Origin: Mycolicibacterium peregrinum
Lineage (GTDB): Bacteria; Actinomycetota; Actinomycetes; Mycobacteriales; Mycobacteriaceae
NCBI RefSeq assembly: GCF_001665785.1
Contig: NZ_LZSO01000012.1
Span: forward strand, 124,001-188,000
Direction of reading: 5' to 3'
DNA length: 64,000 bases
The translations under genes were made by a program, and so were the position numbers. The notes below the pieces were generated by a model that was given only the letters and a program-made list of their open reading frames with translations, was not told where the DNA came from and did no database searches. The number at the start of each line of letters is the position of its first letter. The first letter of the stretch is position 1. Below are positions 25,248 to 34,110 of the stretch, piece by piece.

Positions 25248-26087
25248 ATGCCACGAGAGCTAGACCCCGGGGTGACCGTGCTCGGCAACCTCGCGATCGA
25301 CATCATCAACGGGGCGCCGCCGAGTCCGGGAGGATGTGCCTCCTTCGCCGGAGTGGCCCTGCAGGCCGCGGGTGGACCCGGCCGGATCATCGCGATGGGC
25401 GCCGAACGCGATCACGTCCTGTTCGACGGGCTTCGTGCGCGGTTCGGGTCGATGGTGCAGATCCTGCCCTCGGAGGAGACGAGTTCGTTCAGCCTCGACT
25501 ACGACGACACCGATCACCGGCACATGGGCGTGCAGTCGATCGGACCGGTGTGGACCGCCGCGGACATCGACGCGGCCGATCCGGCGACGACGTGGGTGCA
25601 CCTGGCTCCCTTGTTGCGCACCGATTTCCCCGCCGAGACGCTCGCTGCCCTGGCGGCACGTGGTCACCGCATCGCCTACGACGGGCAGGGTCTGGTGCGG
25701 GCCGACCGATTGGGGCCGCTGGTCGAGGATCGTCACTTTGCCGCAGATCTGCTCGTCAACGTCGACATCCTCAAACTCGCCGAGGACGAGGCGGTGATCG
25801 TCGCCGACGGGGTGTTCGACGCGTCGACCGCAGAACGACTCGGTGTCTCGGAGATTCTGGTGACCTACGGCTCAGAGGGATGTGACATCTATATCGACGG
25901 CGCGGTGCAACGGGTGCCTGCGGCCTGGCGGGTGCTGGACGTCCAGACCACGGGGGCGGGGGACATGTTCACCGCCTGTTATGTCGCGCACCGCGCGGCG
26001 GGGCACGATCCGCAACGCGCCGCGGAGGCGGCGAGCGCACTCGTGGCCGGGGAGTTGGACAAGCGGGTGCACGCCGATCGTGGGTAG
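25248..26087 (+). CDS. PfkB-family carbohydrate kinase
   Basis: A 279-residue sugar kinase of the ribokinase/PfkB fold. Near the N-terminus it has TVLGNLAIDIINGAPPSPGG; the catalytic C-terminal motif is VQTTGAGDMFTACYVAH, with the base aspartate in GAGD. It is shorter than most PfkB enzymes. Plant myo-inositol kinase belongs to this family and begins with a similar VxGN segment, so a cyclitol substrate fits the surrounding region, but adenosine, ribose or others cannot be excluded. GGGAG lies about 10 nt before the ATG. It stands at the right end of the carbohydrate region and is transcribed alone. Confidence 0.8.
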   Translation: MPRELDPGVTVLGNLAIDIINGAPPSPGGCASFAGVALQAAGGPGRIIAMGAERDHVLFDGLRARFGSMVQILPSEETSSFSLDYDDTDHRHMGVQSIGPVWTAADIDAADPATTWVHLAPLLRTDFPAETLAALAARGHRIAYDGQGLVRADRLGPLVEDRHFAADLLVNVDILKLAEDEAVIVADGVFDASTAERLGVSEILVTYGSEGCDIYIDGAVQRVPAAWRVLDVQTTGAGDMFTACYVAHRAAGHDPQRAAEAASALVAGELDKRVHADRG

Positions 26088-26427
26088 CTGCCTGCTGTGG
26101 TTAGACTCGACAGGTGTCAAGTTCGTGCTTGCCGGTGCTAGCGGACAGCTACCGGCCAGTAGCCTTTTCCTTAGAGAATGACATTCTCCTAAACGTGACG
26201 AAAACCACAGTTTTGTCTCAAATGGGGCTTGTTCACGTCGGTGAACAGCATCTTCGTCAGGATCTCACCCGCGTGTCGGGGCGCAACGGGGTGAAGCGCA
26301 GCCTAAGAGCAGTGCAATAATCGGTACTGGTAGTGACATCAAAATTCGGTGGACGTTCGATCCGGCGGCAGATTACGAGACAGCGGCCCGGAAAGACGTG
26401 GTCAAAGCAGTGTGAAAGGCGGTAGCC
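26088..26427. other. Gene-free upstream region of korA
   Basis: No convincing gene is present in these 340 bp. The stretch is less GC-rich than its surroundings. It contains a strong palindrome at 26174-26188 and should hold the promoter of korAB; a confident -35/-10 pair was not identified. Confidence 0.6.
26174..26188. promoter_or_regulatory. Operator-like palindrome upstream of korA
   Basis: GAGAATG (26174-26180) and CATTCTC (26182-26188) form a perfect 7-1-7 inverted repeat, and flanking TTA (26171-26173) and TAA (26190-26192) nearly extend it to 22 bp. It lies about 240 bp before the korA start. The binding factor is unknown; the shape suits a homodimeric repressor such as a Fur, DtxR or TetR type. 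Confidence 0.55.
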
Positions 26428-28380
26428 GTGGGTGAGAACGGCAACGGCAATGGCGCCGCGCCGCGGCAGAAGCTCGAGAAGGTTGTCATCCGCTTCGCCG
26501 GCGACTCCGGCGACGGTATGCAGCTGACCGGTGACCGCTTCACTTCTGAAGCTGCACTGTTCGGCAACGACTTGGCGACCCAGCCGAATTACCCGGCCGA
26601 GATCCGCGCGCCACAGGGCACCCTGCCCGGTGTGTCGTCGTTCCAGATCCAGATCGCCGACTACGACATCCTCACCGCCGGTGACCGCCCCGACGTGCTC
26701 GTGGCGATGAACCCAGCCGCACTCAAGGCCAACGTCTCGGATCTGCCCCGCGGCGGCCTCATCATCGCCAACTCCGATGAATTCACCAAGCGCAACCTCG
26801 CCAAGGTCGGGTACGACAGCAATCCGCTAGAGGATGACACGTTGTCGGACTACGTGGTGACCTCCGTCGCCATGACGACGCTGACCCTGGGCGCCGTCGA
26901 GGCGATCGGCGCCACCAAGAAGGACGGTCAGCGCGCCAAGAACATGTTCGCCCTCGGTCTGCTGTCGTGGATGTACGGCCGCGAGCTCGAGCACAGCGAG
27001 GGGTTCATCCGCGAGAAGTTCTCCCGCAAGCCCGACGTGGCCGAGGCCAACGTCCTGGCGCTGAAAGCCGGCTGGAACTACGGCGAGACCACCGAGGCGT
27101 TCGCCACCACCTACGAGGTGTCGCCGGCGAAGCTCAAGTCCGGTGAGTACCGGCAGATCTCGGGCAACACCGCGCTGGCCTACGGCATCGTGGCAGCCGG
27201 GCATCTGGCCCAGATCCAGGTGGTGCTGGGCACCTACCCGATCACCCCGGCGTCGGACATCCTCCACGAGCTGTCCAAGCACAAGAACTTCAACGTCCTG
27301 ACCTTCCAGGCCGAGGACGAGATCGCCGGTATCGGCGCCGCCATCGGCGCCTCCTACGGTGGCGCGCTGGGTGTCACCAGCACCTCGGGTCCGGGCGTCT
27401 CGCTCAAGTCCGAGGCGATCGGCCTGGCCGTGATGACCGAACTGCCGTTGCTCATCGTCGATGTGCAGCGCGGTGGCCCGTCGACGGGCCTGCCGACCAA
27501 GACCGAGCAGGCTGACCTGCTGCAGGCGCTGTTCGGCCGCAACGGCGAGTCGCCGGTCGCGATCCTGGCGCCGAAGTCGCCGTCGGACTGCTTCGACATC
27601 GCCGTGGAGGCCTCGCGGATCGCGATCGATTACCACACCCCGGTCATCATCCTGTCCGACGGTGCGATCGCCAACGGCTCCGAGCCCTGGCAGATCCCGG
27701 ACATCAGCACCTACCCGGCGATCGAGCACAACTTCGCCAAGTCCGGCGAGCCGTTCGCTCCGTACGCCCGCGACCCCGAGACCCTGGCCCGCCAGTTCGC
27801 GGTGCCCGGTACCCCGGGTCTGGAGCACCGGATCGGTGGCCTTGAGGCCGCCAACGGTTCGGGCAACATCTCTTACGAGCCCAAGAACCACGACCTGATG
27901 GTGCGGTTGCGTCAGGAGAAGATCGCCGGCATCACGGTGCCGGATCTCGAGGTCGATGACCCCACCGGCGACGCGGAACTGCTGATGCTGGGCTGGGGGA
28001 GCAGCTACGGTCCCATCGGCGAGGCGTGCCGGCGCGCCCGGCGCAAGGGAATCAAGGTGGCCCAGGCTCATCTGCGCCACCTCAATCCCTTCCCGGCCAA
28101 CCTCGGGGAGGTGCTGCGTCGCTACCCGAAGGTGGTCGTGCCGGAGATGAACCTCGGGCAGCTGGCGCTGCTGCTGCGCGGCAAGTACCTGGTCGACGTC
28201 CAGTCGGTGACCAAGGTGGAGGGCATGGCCTTCCTCGCCGACGAGGTCGAGGGCATCATCGATGCGGCGCTGGACGGCACGCTCGGTGAGAAGGAAGCGG
28301 ACAAGGCCAAGTTCGCGAGGCTGGCGGCAGCCACCATCGAGGAACCAACTGAGTCGAATGCTGTGGGAGCGAACGCATGA
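26428..28380 (+). CDS. korA: 2-oxoglutarate:ferredoxin oxidoreductase, alpha subunit with fused gamma domain
   Basis: A 650-residue subunit of the CoA-dependent enzyme that decarboxylates 2-oxoglutarate to succinyl-CoA and passes electrons to ferredoxin. The N-terminal ~190 residues are the gamma domain (VIRFAGDSGDGMQLTGDRF), followed by the alpha domain with GTYPITPASDILHEL, the EDEIAGIGAAIGASYGG segment and STSGPGVSLKSEAIGLA. A gamma-alpha fusion is normal for KorA of actinobacteria. The GTG start is preceded by AAAGGCGG. Its stop overlaps korB by 4 bp. In mycobacteria KorAB acts beside 2-oxoglutarate dehydrogenase in the TCA cycle. Confidence 0.95.
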   Translation: MGENGNGNGAAPRQKLEKVVIRFAGDSGDGMQLTGDRFTSEAALFGNDLATQPNYPAEIRAPQGTLPGVSSFQIQIADYDILTAGDRPDVLVAMNPAALKANVSDLPRGGLIIANSDEFTKRNLAKVGYDSNPLEDDTLSDYVVTSVAMTTLTLGAVEAIGATKKDGQRAKNMFALGLLSWMYGRELEHSEGFIREKFSRKPDVAEANVLALKAGWNYGETTEAFATTYEVSPAKLKSGEYRQISGNTALAYGIVAAGHLAQIQVVLGTYPITPASDILHELSKHKNFNVLTFQAEDEIAGIGAAIGASYGGALGVTSTSGPGVSLKSEAIGLAVMTELPLLIVDVQRGGPSTGLPTKTEQADLLQALFGRNGESPVAILAPKSPSDCFDIAVEASRIAIDYHTPVIILSDGAIANGSEPWQIPDISTYPAIEHNFAKSGEPFAPYARDPETLARQFAVPGTPGLEHRIGGLEAANGSGNISYEPKNHDLMVRLRQEKIAGITVPDLEVDDPTGDAELLMLGWGSSYGPIGEACRRARRKGIKVAQAHLRHLNPFPANLGEVLRRYPKVVVPEMNLGQLALLLRGKYLVDVQSVTKVEGMAFLADEVEGIIDAALDGTLGEKEADKAKFARLAAATIEEPTESNAVGANA

Positions 28381-29456
28381 CTGACCTGATCGGCGCAGAC
28401 CTGGGGCTGACAGATGCACTGACCAAGAACGCCCTGGTGCCCACCACCGACCAGCCGCAGAAGGGCAAGGACTTCACCAGTGACCAGGAGGTCCGCTGGT
28501 GCCCCGGTTGCGGTGACTACGTCATCCTCAATACCATCCGCAACTTCCTGCCGGAGTTGGGCCTCAAGCGCGAGAACATCGCGTTCATCAGCGGCATCGG
28601 CTGCTCCAGCCGATTCCCGTACTACCTGGAGACCTACGGCTTCCACTCGATCCACGGGCGCGCCCCGACCATCGCGACCGGCCTGGCGCTGGCCCGCCCG
28701 GACCTGTCGGTGTGGGTCGTCACCGGCGACGGTGACTCGCTGTCGATCGGTGGTAACCACCTGATCCACGCTTTGCGCCGCAACATCAACATCACGATCC
28801 TGCTGTTCAACAACCGGATCTACGGCCTGACCAAGGGGCAGTACTCGCCGACCTCCGAGGTCGGCAAGGTCACCAAGTCCACTCCGATGGGCTCGCTGGA
28901 CTACCCGTTCAACCCGGTATCGCTGGCACTGGGCGCCGAGGCCACGTTCGTCGGCCGCGCGCTGGACTCCGACCGCAAGGGCCTGTCCGAGGTGCTGCGC
29001 GGCGCGGCCGAGCACCGCGGTGCCGCGCTGGTGGAGATCATGCAGGATTGCCCGATCTTCAACGACGGATCGTTCGACGCGCTGCGCAAGGAAGGCGCCG
29101 AGGAGCGGCTGATCAACGTCAGCCACGGTGAGCCGATCAAGTTCGGTACCGATGGCGAGTACTGTGTGGTCAAGTCCGGGTACGGCCTGGAGGTCGCCAA
29201 GACGGCCGAGGTCGCAGTCGAGGACATCGTGGTTCACAACGCCGAGATCGACGATCCCGCTTATGCTTTCGCGCTGTCGCGCTTGAGCGAGCAGAACCTC
29301 GATCACATGGTGATGGGCATCTTCCGGAAGGTCAGCCGACCCACCTACGACGACGCCGCGCGTCAGCAGGTCAACACGGCCATCGAATCCAAGCCCCATG
29401 ACACCGCAGCTCTGCAATCCTTGCTGCGTGGCAAAGACACCTGGACCGTGGACTGA
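28377..29456 (+). CDS. korB: 2-oxoglutarate:ferredoxin oxidoreductase, beta subunit
   Basis: A 359-residue thiamine diphosphate subunit that pairs with KorA. It has the cysteines of the [4Fe-4S] cluster in [12 protein letters not shown] and [12 protein letters not shown], the ThDP-binding [15 protein letters not shown] with [16 protein letters not shown], and a third cluster cysteine in QDCPIFND. The ATG overlaps the korA stop (ATGA), so translation is coupled. The 3' end is overlapped by mobA. Location is cytosolic; the electron acceptor is ferredoxin. Confidence 0.95.
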   Translation: MTDLIGADLGLTDALTKNALVPTTDQPQKGKDFTSDQEVRWCPGCGDYVILNTIRNFLPELGLKRENIAFISGIGCSSRFPYYLETYGFHSIHGRAPTIATGLALARPDLSVWVVTGDGDSLSIGGNHLIHALRRNINITILLFNNRIYGLTKGQYSPTSEVGKVTKSTPMGSLDYPFNPVSLALGAEATFVGRALDSDRKGLSEVLRGAAEHRGAALVEIMQDCPIFNDGSFDALRKEGAEERLINVSHGEPIKFGTDGEYCVVKSGYGLEVAKTAEVAVEDIVVHNAEIDDPAYAFALSRLSEQNLDHMVMGIFRKVSRPTYDDAARQQVNTAIESKPHDTAALQSLLRGKDTWTVD

Positions 29457-30048
29457 ACGCGCTGACCTCGTAAACGAACTGAGCACAGCCCCGCTCGCCG
29501 CAGTAGTTCTGGCGGGCGGGGCTTCGCGCCGTATGGGGCGCGACAAGGCGACGTTGCCGTTCGACGGCTCGACGATGGTCGAGCAAGTGGTCGCCGCCGT
29601 AAGCAAGCGGTGTGCACCGGTGTTTGTCATCGCCGCGCCTGGCCAGCCGCTACCCGAATTGAGCGCAAAGGTGTTGCGCGACGAGGTGCGCGGGGTCGGG
29701 CCGCTGGTGGCGACGGGTCGCGGGTTGCGGGCCGTCGCGGAGGCCGGGCTGGACCGCGCGTTCGTCTGCGCGGTCGACATGCCGTACCTGACGACCGATC
29801 TGATCGATGTCCTGGCCGCCACCGCCGAGCGGGTACCCGCCGACATCGTGCTGCCGTGGGACGGCCGGGACCACTATCTGGCGGGGATCTACCGCAGCGC
29901 GCTCACTTCGCAGATCGCCGCCCTGGTGCACGACGGCCGGCGCAGCATGCGGGCGCTGGCCGAGTCCGTCGACACACAGCGGATCGTGATGCCACCGCAG
30001 CGAGCGCTCACCAATGTCAACACCGCGGCGGACCTGTCCGGAGCCTGA
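29398..30048 (+). CDS. mobA: Molybdenum cofactor guanylyltransferase
   Basis: A nucleotidyltransferase of up to 216 residues that adds GMP to molybdopterin, making the guanine dinucleotide form used by enzymes such as the oxidoreductase at the left end of this window. The nucleotide-binding motif is [22 protein letters not shown], with the conserved lysine, then [13 protein letters not shown] holding the catalytic aspartate region and [11 protein letters not shown] at the end. The exact start is unclear: ATG 29398 and GTG 29428 both lie inside korB and have no good ribosome site, so translation is probably coupled to korB. The usual MobA N-terminus would begin close to 29,480. It follows korB as in M. 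tuberculosis. Confidence 0.85.
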   Translation: MTPQLCNPCCVAKTPGPWTERADLVNELSTAPLAAVVLAGGASRRMGRDKATLPFDGSTMVEQVVAAVSKRCAPVFVIAAPGQPLPELSAKVLRDEVRGVGPLVATGRGLRAVAEAGLDRAFVCAVDMPYLTTDLIDVLAATAERVPADIVLPWDGRDHYLAGIYRSALTSQIAALVHDGRRSMRALAESVDTQRIVMPPQRALTNVNTAADLSGA

Positions 30049-30696
30049 AGCTAACTGGGCGGCTAAGGCACAGCAAATTGTGAATTAGCGCCGTAACTCG
30101 ATGCAATTTACCGTTTCGAGATAATTTTCAGGCTATTTCACCGTATTCAGGCTCTCGGAAGCCGGATCAATTCTGGAAACGTCATCAGTGGGTGAACGTT
30201 GATCCTACGCGAAAGTCGCTGGTGTTCAACGGAACTCATCTTTCTGCGGAGTGCGGTAGCTCCTCCCGTTATTCGCTCCGGCATGTGTTCAGTCTGTCTA
30301 ATTTTGTACCAAAAGACCCCTGACCGCTCGGTTTGTGGGAGCTGGGCGACTCTGGGTTGCGCCGCAGAGTTGGCCGGGCGGACTGACGATTCTGGTGATG
30401 CCGACGAAAGTGGCTGTAGTTCAAGATGTTTGAACAGTCAGTTACCTACTGAGCGGGCGTCGGGTGTGTGACGTCCGGCCCGGCCGCGCTGACATGCGGG
30501 CGCGATATCCCTTGTGTACCAACGGGATCAGATGCCAAGCCGGGATGCGAGAGTTGCGCGTGCGCAGCGAACAGAATTGCTTGGTCAGACGCAGAGTGAC
30601 ACTCGGCGATGGCATCTACCAGCGCTTTTGTTGTCTCAGGCGTTGTTTGCTCGTGATGTCACGCCCAAATCAAGTGGGCCAGTTCACAAAATATGC

Positions 30697-30710
30697 GTGA
30701 TCTGCCTCAC
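30697..30710. promoter_or_regulatory. CRP-like site upstream of the first rpf gene
   Basis: GTGA (30697-30700), 6 nt, TCAC (30707-30710) matches the core of the mycobacterial CRP/Cmr consensus TGTGA-N6-TCACA. In M. tuberculosis the CRP-family protein Rv3676 is known to control rpfA. It lies 386 bp before the start codon of this rpf gene. Confidence 0.5.
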
Positions 30711-31046
30711 TTTCTGTTTGCCTCGATCACGAAACGGTAACGACGACCATCCCCTGCTGACCTGCACAAACGATTCGTTCAGCGTCTCGTTATCTGTCCG
30801 TGATAATTCCGCGATCGTGTCTACATCGAGATGACTTCTCTTCGAGACCTTTGTACGGTCCAAAGCGTCTCCGACACGGAGCAAATAATTTCAACACCAA
30901 GAACCTGCGTGTGAGTGGGGCCGCGGTGGCGATTACGCCCGACGCGGGGGCCTGGGTCTGATCCCGGGCCGGGCACTGTGGCCCTCCCTTTCGTGCCTGA
31001 CCGAGACGGCGCGAACCAACCCTTCCGGCCTGGATTCAGGCTGCCG

Positions 31047-31064
31047 CACCCGCTGGCGCGGGTG
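31047..31064 (+). promoter_or_regulatory. Leader hairpin of the first rpf gene
   Basis: CACCCGC (31047-31053) and GCGGGTG (31058-31064) form a perfect 7-bp stem with a TGGC loop, 31 nt before the GTG start. Together with weaker stems at 30950-31045 it suggests a folded leader. Confidence 0.45.
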
Positions 31065-31068
31065 TTGA

Positions 31069-31419
<351 letters not shown>

Positions 31420-31444
31420 TACGCGTTACGACAACTTGATAAGG

Positions 31445-31480
31445 AGCGGTGCCGGGCAGCAGTCCGGCACCGCTTCTGTT
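31445..31480 (+). terminator. Intrinsic terminator after the first rpf gene
   Basis: AGCGGTGCCGG (31445-31455) and CCGGCACCGCT (31464-31474) form a perfect 11-bp stem with an 8-nt loop, followed by TCTGTT. This is the clearest intrinsic terminator in the window and isolates the two rpf genes from each other. Confidence 0.88.
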
Positions 31481-31534
31481 TCATCAGAAAGCCCTCCGGT
31501 TACTCCAGTACCGACAACCTCTGAAAAAACTTGA

Positions 31535-32125
<591 letters not shown>

Positions 32126-32141
32126 TCTTCAACGCACCTCT

Positions 32142-33290
32142 TCAATGCACCGGCGTGAATGCCGCGCGCCCGGCGATGGAGGCCAGATGGCGGGTCAACA
32201 CGAACTCTGGGACCAGCACCGACGCCCGGGTGGCCGCGGCGCTGAGCAGCGGCGGGCGTAGGTTCACCAACCGCCCGACCAGCTCGGCCTCCCGCACGAT
32301 CGTCATGACCCGCCTGCGCCGCATCGTCGCGAACCGGGAGAACGCGCTGCTCAGATCGGCCTCGCCGGCCGCGAGGCCGGCGAGTGTGGCGGCATCCTCC
32401 AGCCCCTGGCAGCCTCCCTGGCCCAGGTGCGGGCGCATCGGATGGGCCGCATCCCCGGCGATCACTGCACGGCCGCGGGACCAGATGCGGGCGGGTGCAC
32501 GGTCGTAGAGGTCGTTCCGGAGCACATCATTCGGATCGGTCGCGGCCAGCAGGGTCGGAATCGGCTCCGCCCACGCCGCGAAATGTCGCTTCAGATGGGC
32601 CAGCTCGCCATCGGGTGTGGTCTGGCCTTGCGGCGCGCGCTGGGTCGCGAACCAATATGTGTGGTCGTCGCCGAGCGGCACATGGCCGACCTGTGAGCCG
32701 GCACCCAGCGTCTCGCCCGACAGATCGGGATCGAGCGGGCAGGCGGCCACGGCGCGCCACGCGGTGTAGCCGGTGTAGCGACGGGGCAGCGCTCCGTTCA
32801 GATGGCGGGCCACCACAGAGTCGACACCGTCGGCGCCGACCAGGCCGGCCGCCTCGCGGACCGTGCCGTCGGTGAAGGTGACCCGCACGTCCGAGGCGCC
32901 GATCTCGACCTTGTCGGCGGTGAGCTCGTACTGGACCGTGCCCGGCGCGAGTGCGCCCGTGAGAATTTCGGTCAGGGTGGCGCGCCTGATCACCACCAGC
33001 GGTTCGCCCAGCGCCCGGGTGAACCGTTGTGCCTCCGGCCGGCGCAACCACGCTCCGCCGGCCCGACGCAGGGCTCCTGTGGTCACTCGGCCTCCCGCGC
33101 CGCGCACCTGATCGCCGAGACCGATCTCGTCGAGTGCGGCCAGCGCGTTGGGCCACAGGCTGATTCCCGCCCCGGGGGTGACGTCCCGGCGGGCCTCTGC
33201 CACGGATACGTCGAATCCCTGCTGCTGCAATGCGACGGCGGTGGCCAGGCCGGTGATACCGGCACCGACGACCAGGACGGACTGTGCCAT
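32142..33290 (-). CDS. FAD-dependent monooxygenase
   Basis: A 382-residue flavoprotein of the class A aromatic hydroxylase (PHBH/UbiH) type. The N-terminal GxGxxG motif is VVGAGITGLATAVALQQQG, the DG motif is LVGADGVDSVVARHL, and the GD motif is VIAGDAAHPMRPHLGQGG. Such enzymes hydroxylate aromatic or polyketide-like substrates with NAD(P)H and O2, for instance salicylate or urate; the substrate here is unknown. The ATG at 33290 lies 6 nt from a TAGATT -10 box (33302-33297), so the mRNA may be leaderless. It is convergent with rpfE and divergent from the lipoprotein gene. Confidence 0.85.
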   Translation of the reverse strand: MAQSVLVVGAGITGLATAVALQQQGFDVSVAEARRDVTPGAGISLWPNALAALDEIGLGDQVRGAGGRVTTGALRRAGGAWLRRPEAQRFTRALGEPLVVIRRATLTEILTGALAPGTVQYELTADKVEIGASDVRVTFTDGTVREAAGLVGADGVDSVVARHLNGALPRRYTGYTAWRAVAACPLDPDLSGETLGAGSQVGHVPLGDDHTYWFATQRAPQGQTTPDGELAHLKRHFAAWAEPIPTLLAATDPNDVLRNDLYDRAPARIWSRGRAVIAGDAAHPMRPHLGQGGCQGLEDAATLAGLAAGEADLSSAFSRFATMRRRRVMTIVREAELVGRLVNLRPPLLSAAATRASVLVPEFVLTRHLASIAGRAAFTPVH

Positions 33291-33425
33291 CGGTCGAATC
33301 TAACGGGTGGGATGAGGTGGCTCGCCGTGGCCGGAGTTGGGATCGGTAGCCTTCCAGCGTCTGCACAGTCTTTGTACAGGTTTCCGCGCCCGACGTGCCG
33401 GGCCAGAACACAGTGAGAGGACCCG

Positions 33426-34037
33426 ATGAGAGTCACCCGCTTCGGTATCGCGCTTGGCGCCACACTGATTGCTGCATCCGCATTGAGCGGTTGCTCGAAG
33501 GCGACCGAGCTCCGGGATGCGGCCGCCGGGGCAGCCGAGAAGGTTGTCTCCTCGGGCACCGAGAAGATCACCGAAGCGGTCTCGGGCAATCTGTTCACCG
33601 CCGAGGGTATCGACAACGCCTTGGCGGCGATCGGCGAAAAGGTCGGCGCCAACCCGATGCAGGTCGTCGATGTCGTGATCACGCCGGGTGTCATCAAGGT
33701 CGAGGCAGTCGATCCCAACGCCCCGACTGAGCTCAATGAGTGGAGTTACACGTCCGGCGCGGTCGCGCCGTCGCGTCCCATCGACTACGACGACGACACC
33801 GAGGCGTTGCAGCAGAATCTGTTCGCCACCTCCGACGTGCCGAGCAGCGCGATCGCCGCGGCGATCGACGGTGCCGTGGCGGCGAGCGAGATTGCCGACG
33901 GCAAGGTCCAGACGGTGAGCATCAAGCGCAACATCCCGTTCGACGAGAACGTGGTCATGTTCATCAACGTCCAGGGTGAGCGCAGCAGCAAGCAGGTTCG
34001 AGCCGACGTCACCGGCAAGATCACCGAAGTGGTCTGA
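33426..34037 (+). CDS. Putative lipoprotein of unknown function
   Basis: A 203-residue protein with a lipoprotein signal: MRVTRFGIALGATLIAASAL followed by the lipobox LSGC (cysteine 23). The mature part begins with an Ala/Lys-rich helical stretch (ATELRDAAAGAAEKVV) and continues as a hydrophilic alpha/beta protein with no motif that I recognise. GAGAGGA precedes the ATG. It is probably anchored on the outer face of the plasma membrane. No function can be assigned; position before the S9 peptidase is the only context. Confidence 0.75.
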   Translation: MRVTRFGIALGATLIAASALSGCSKATELRDAAAGAAEKVVSSGTEKITEAVSGNLFTAEGIDNALAAIGEKVGANPMQVVDVVITPGVIKVEAVDPNAPTELNEWSYTSGAVAPSRPIDYDDDTEALQQNLFATSDVPSSAIAAAIDGAVAASEIADGKVQTVSIKRNIPFDENVVMFINVQGERSSKQVRADVTGKITEVV

Positions 34038-34110
34038 CACACCGGGAACAGCCTTGCCGTGCGGCCCGTACCGGACTCCGGTGCGGGCCGCACCATTACG
34101 GTGGGGAGCC

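Noticed and set aside
30199..30834. Open frames of 78-106 codons in the gap before rpf
   Set aside because: They lack ribosome sites, have codon use unlike nearby genes, overlap each other and show no motif.
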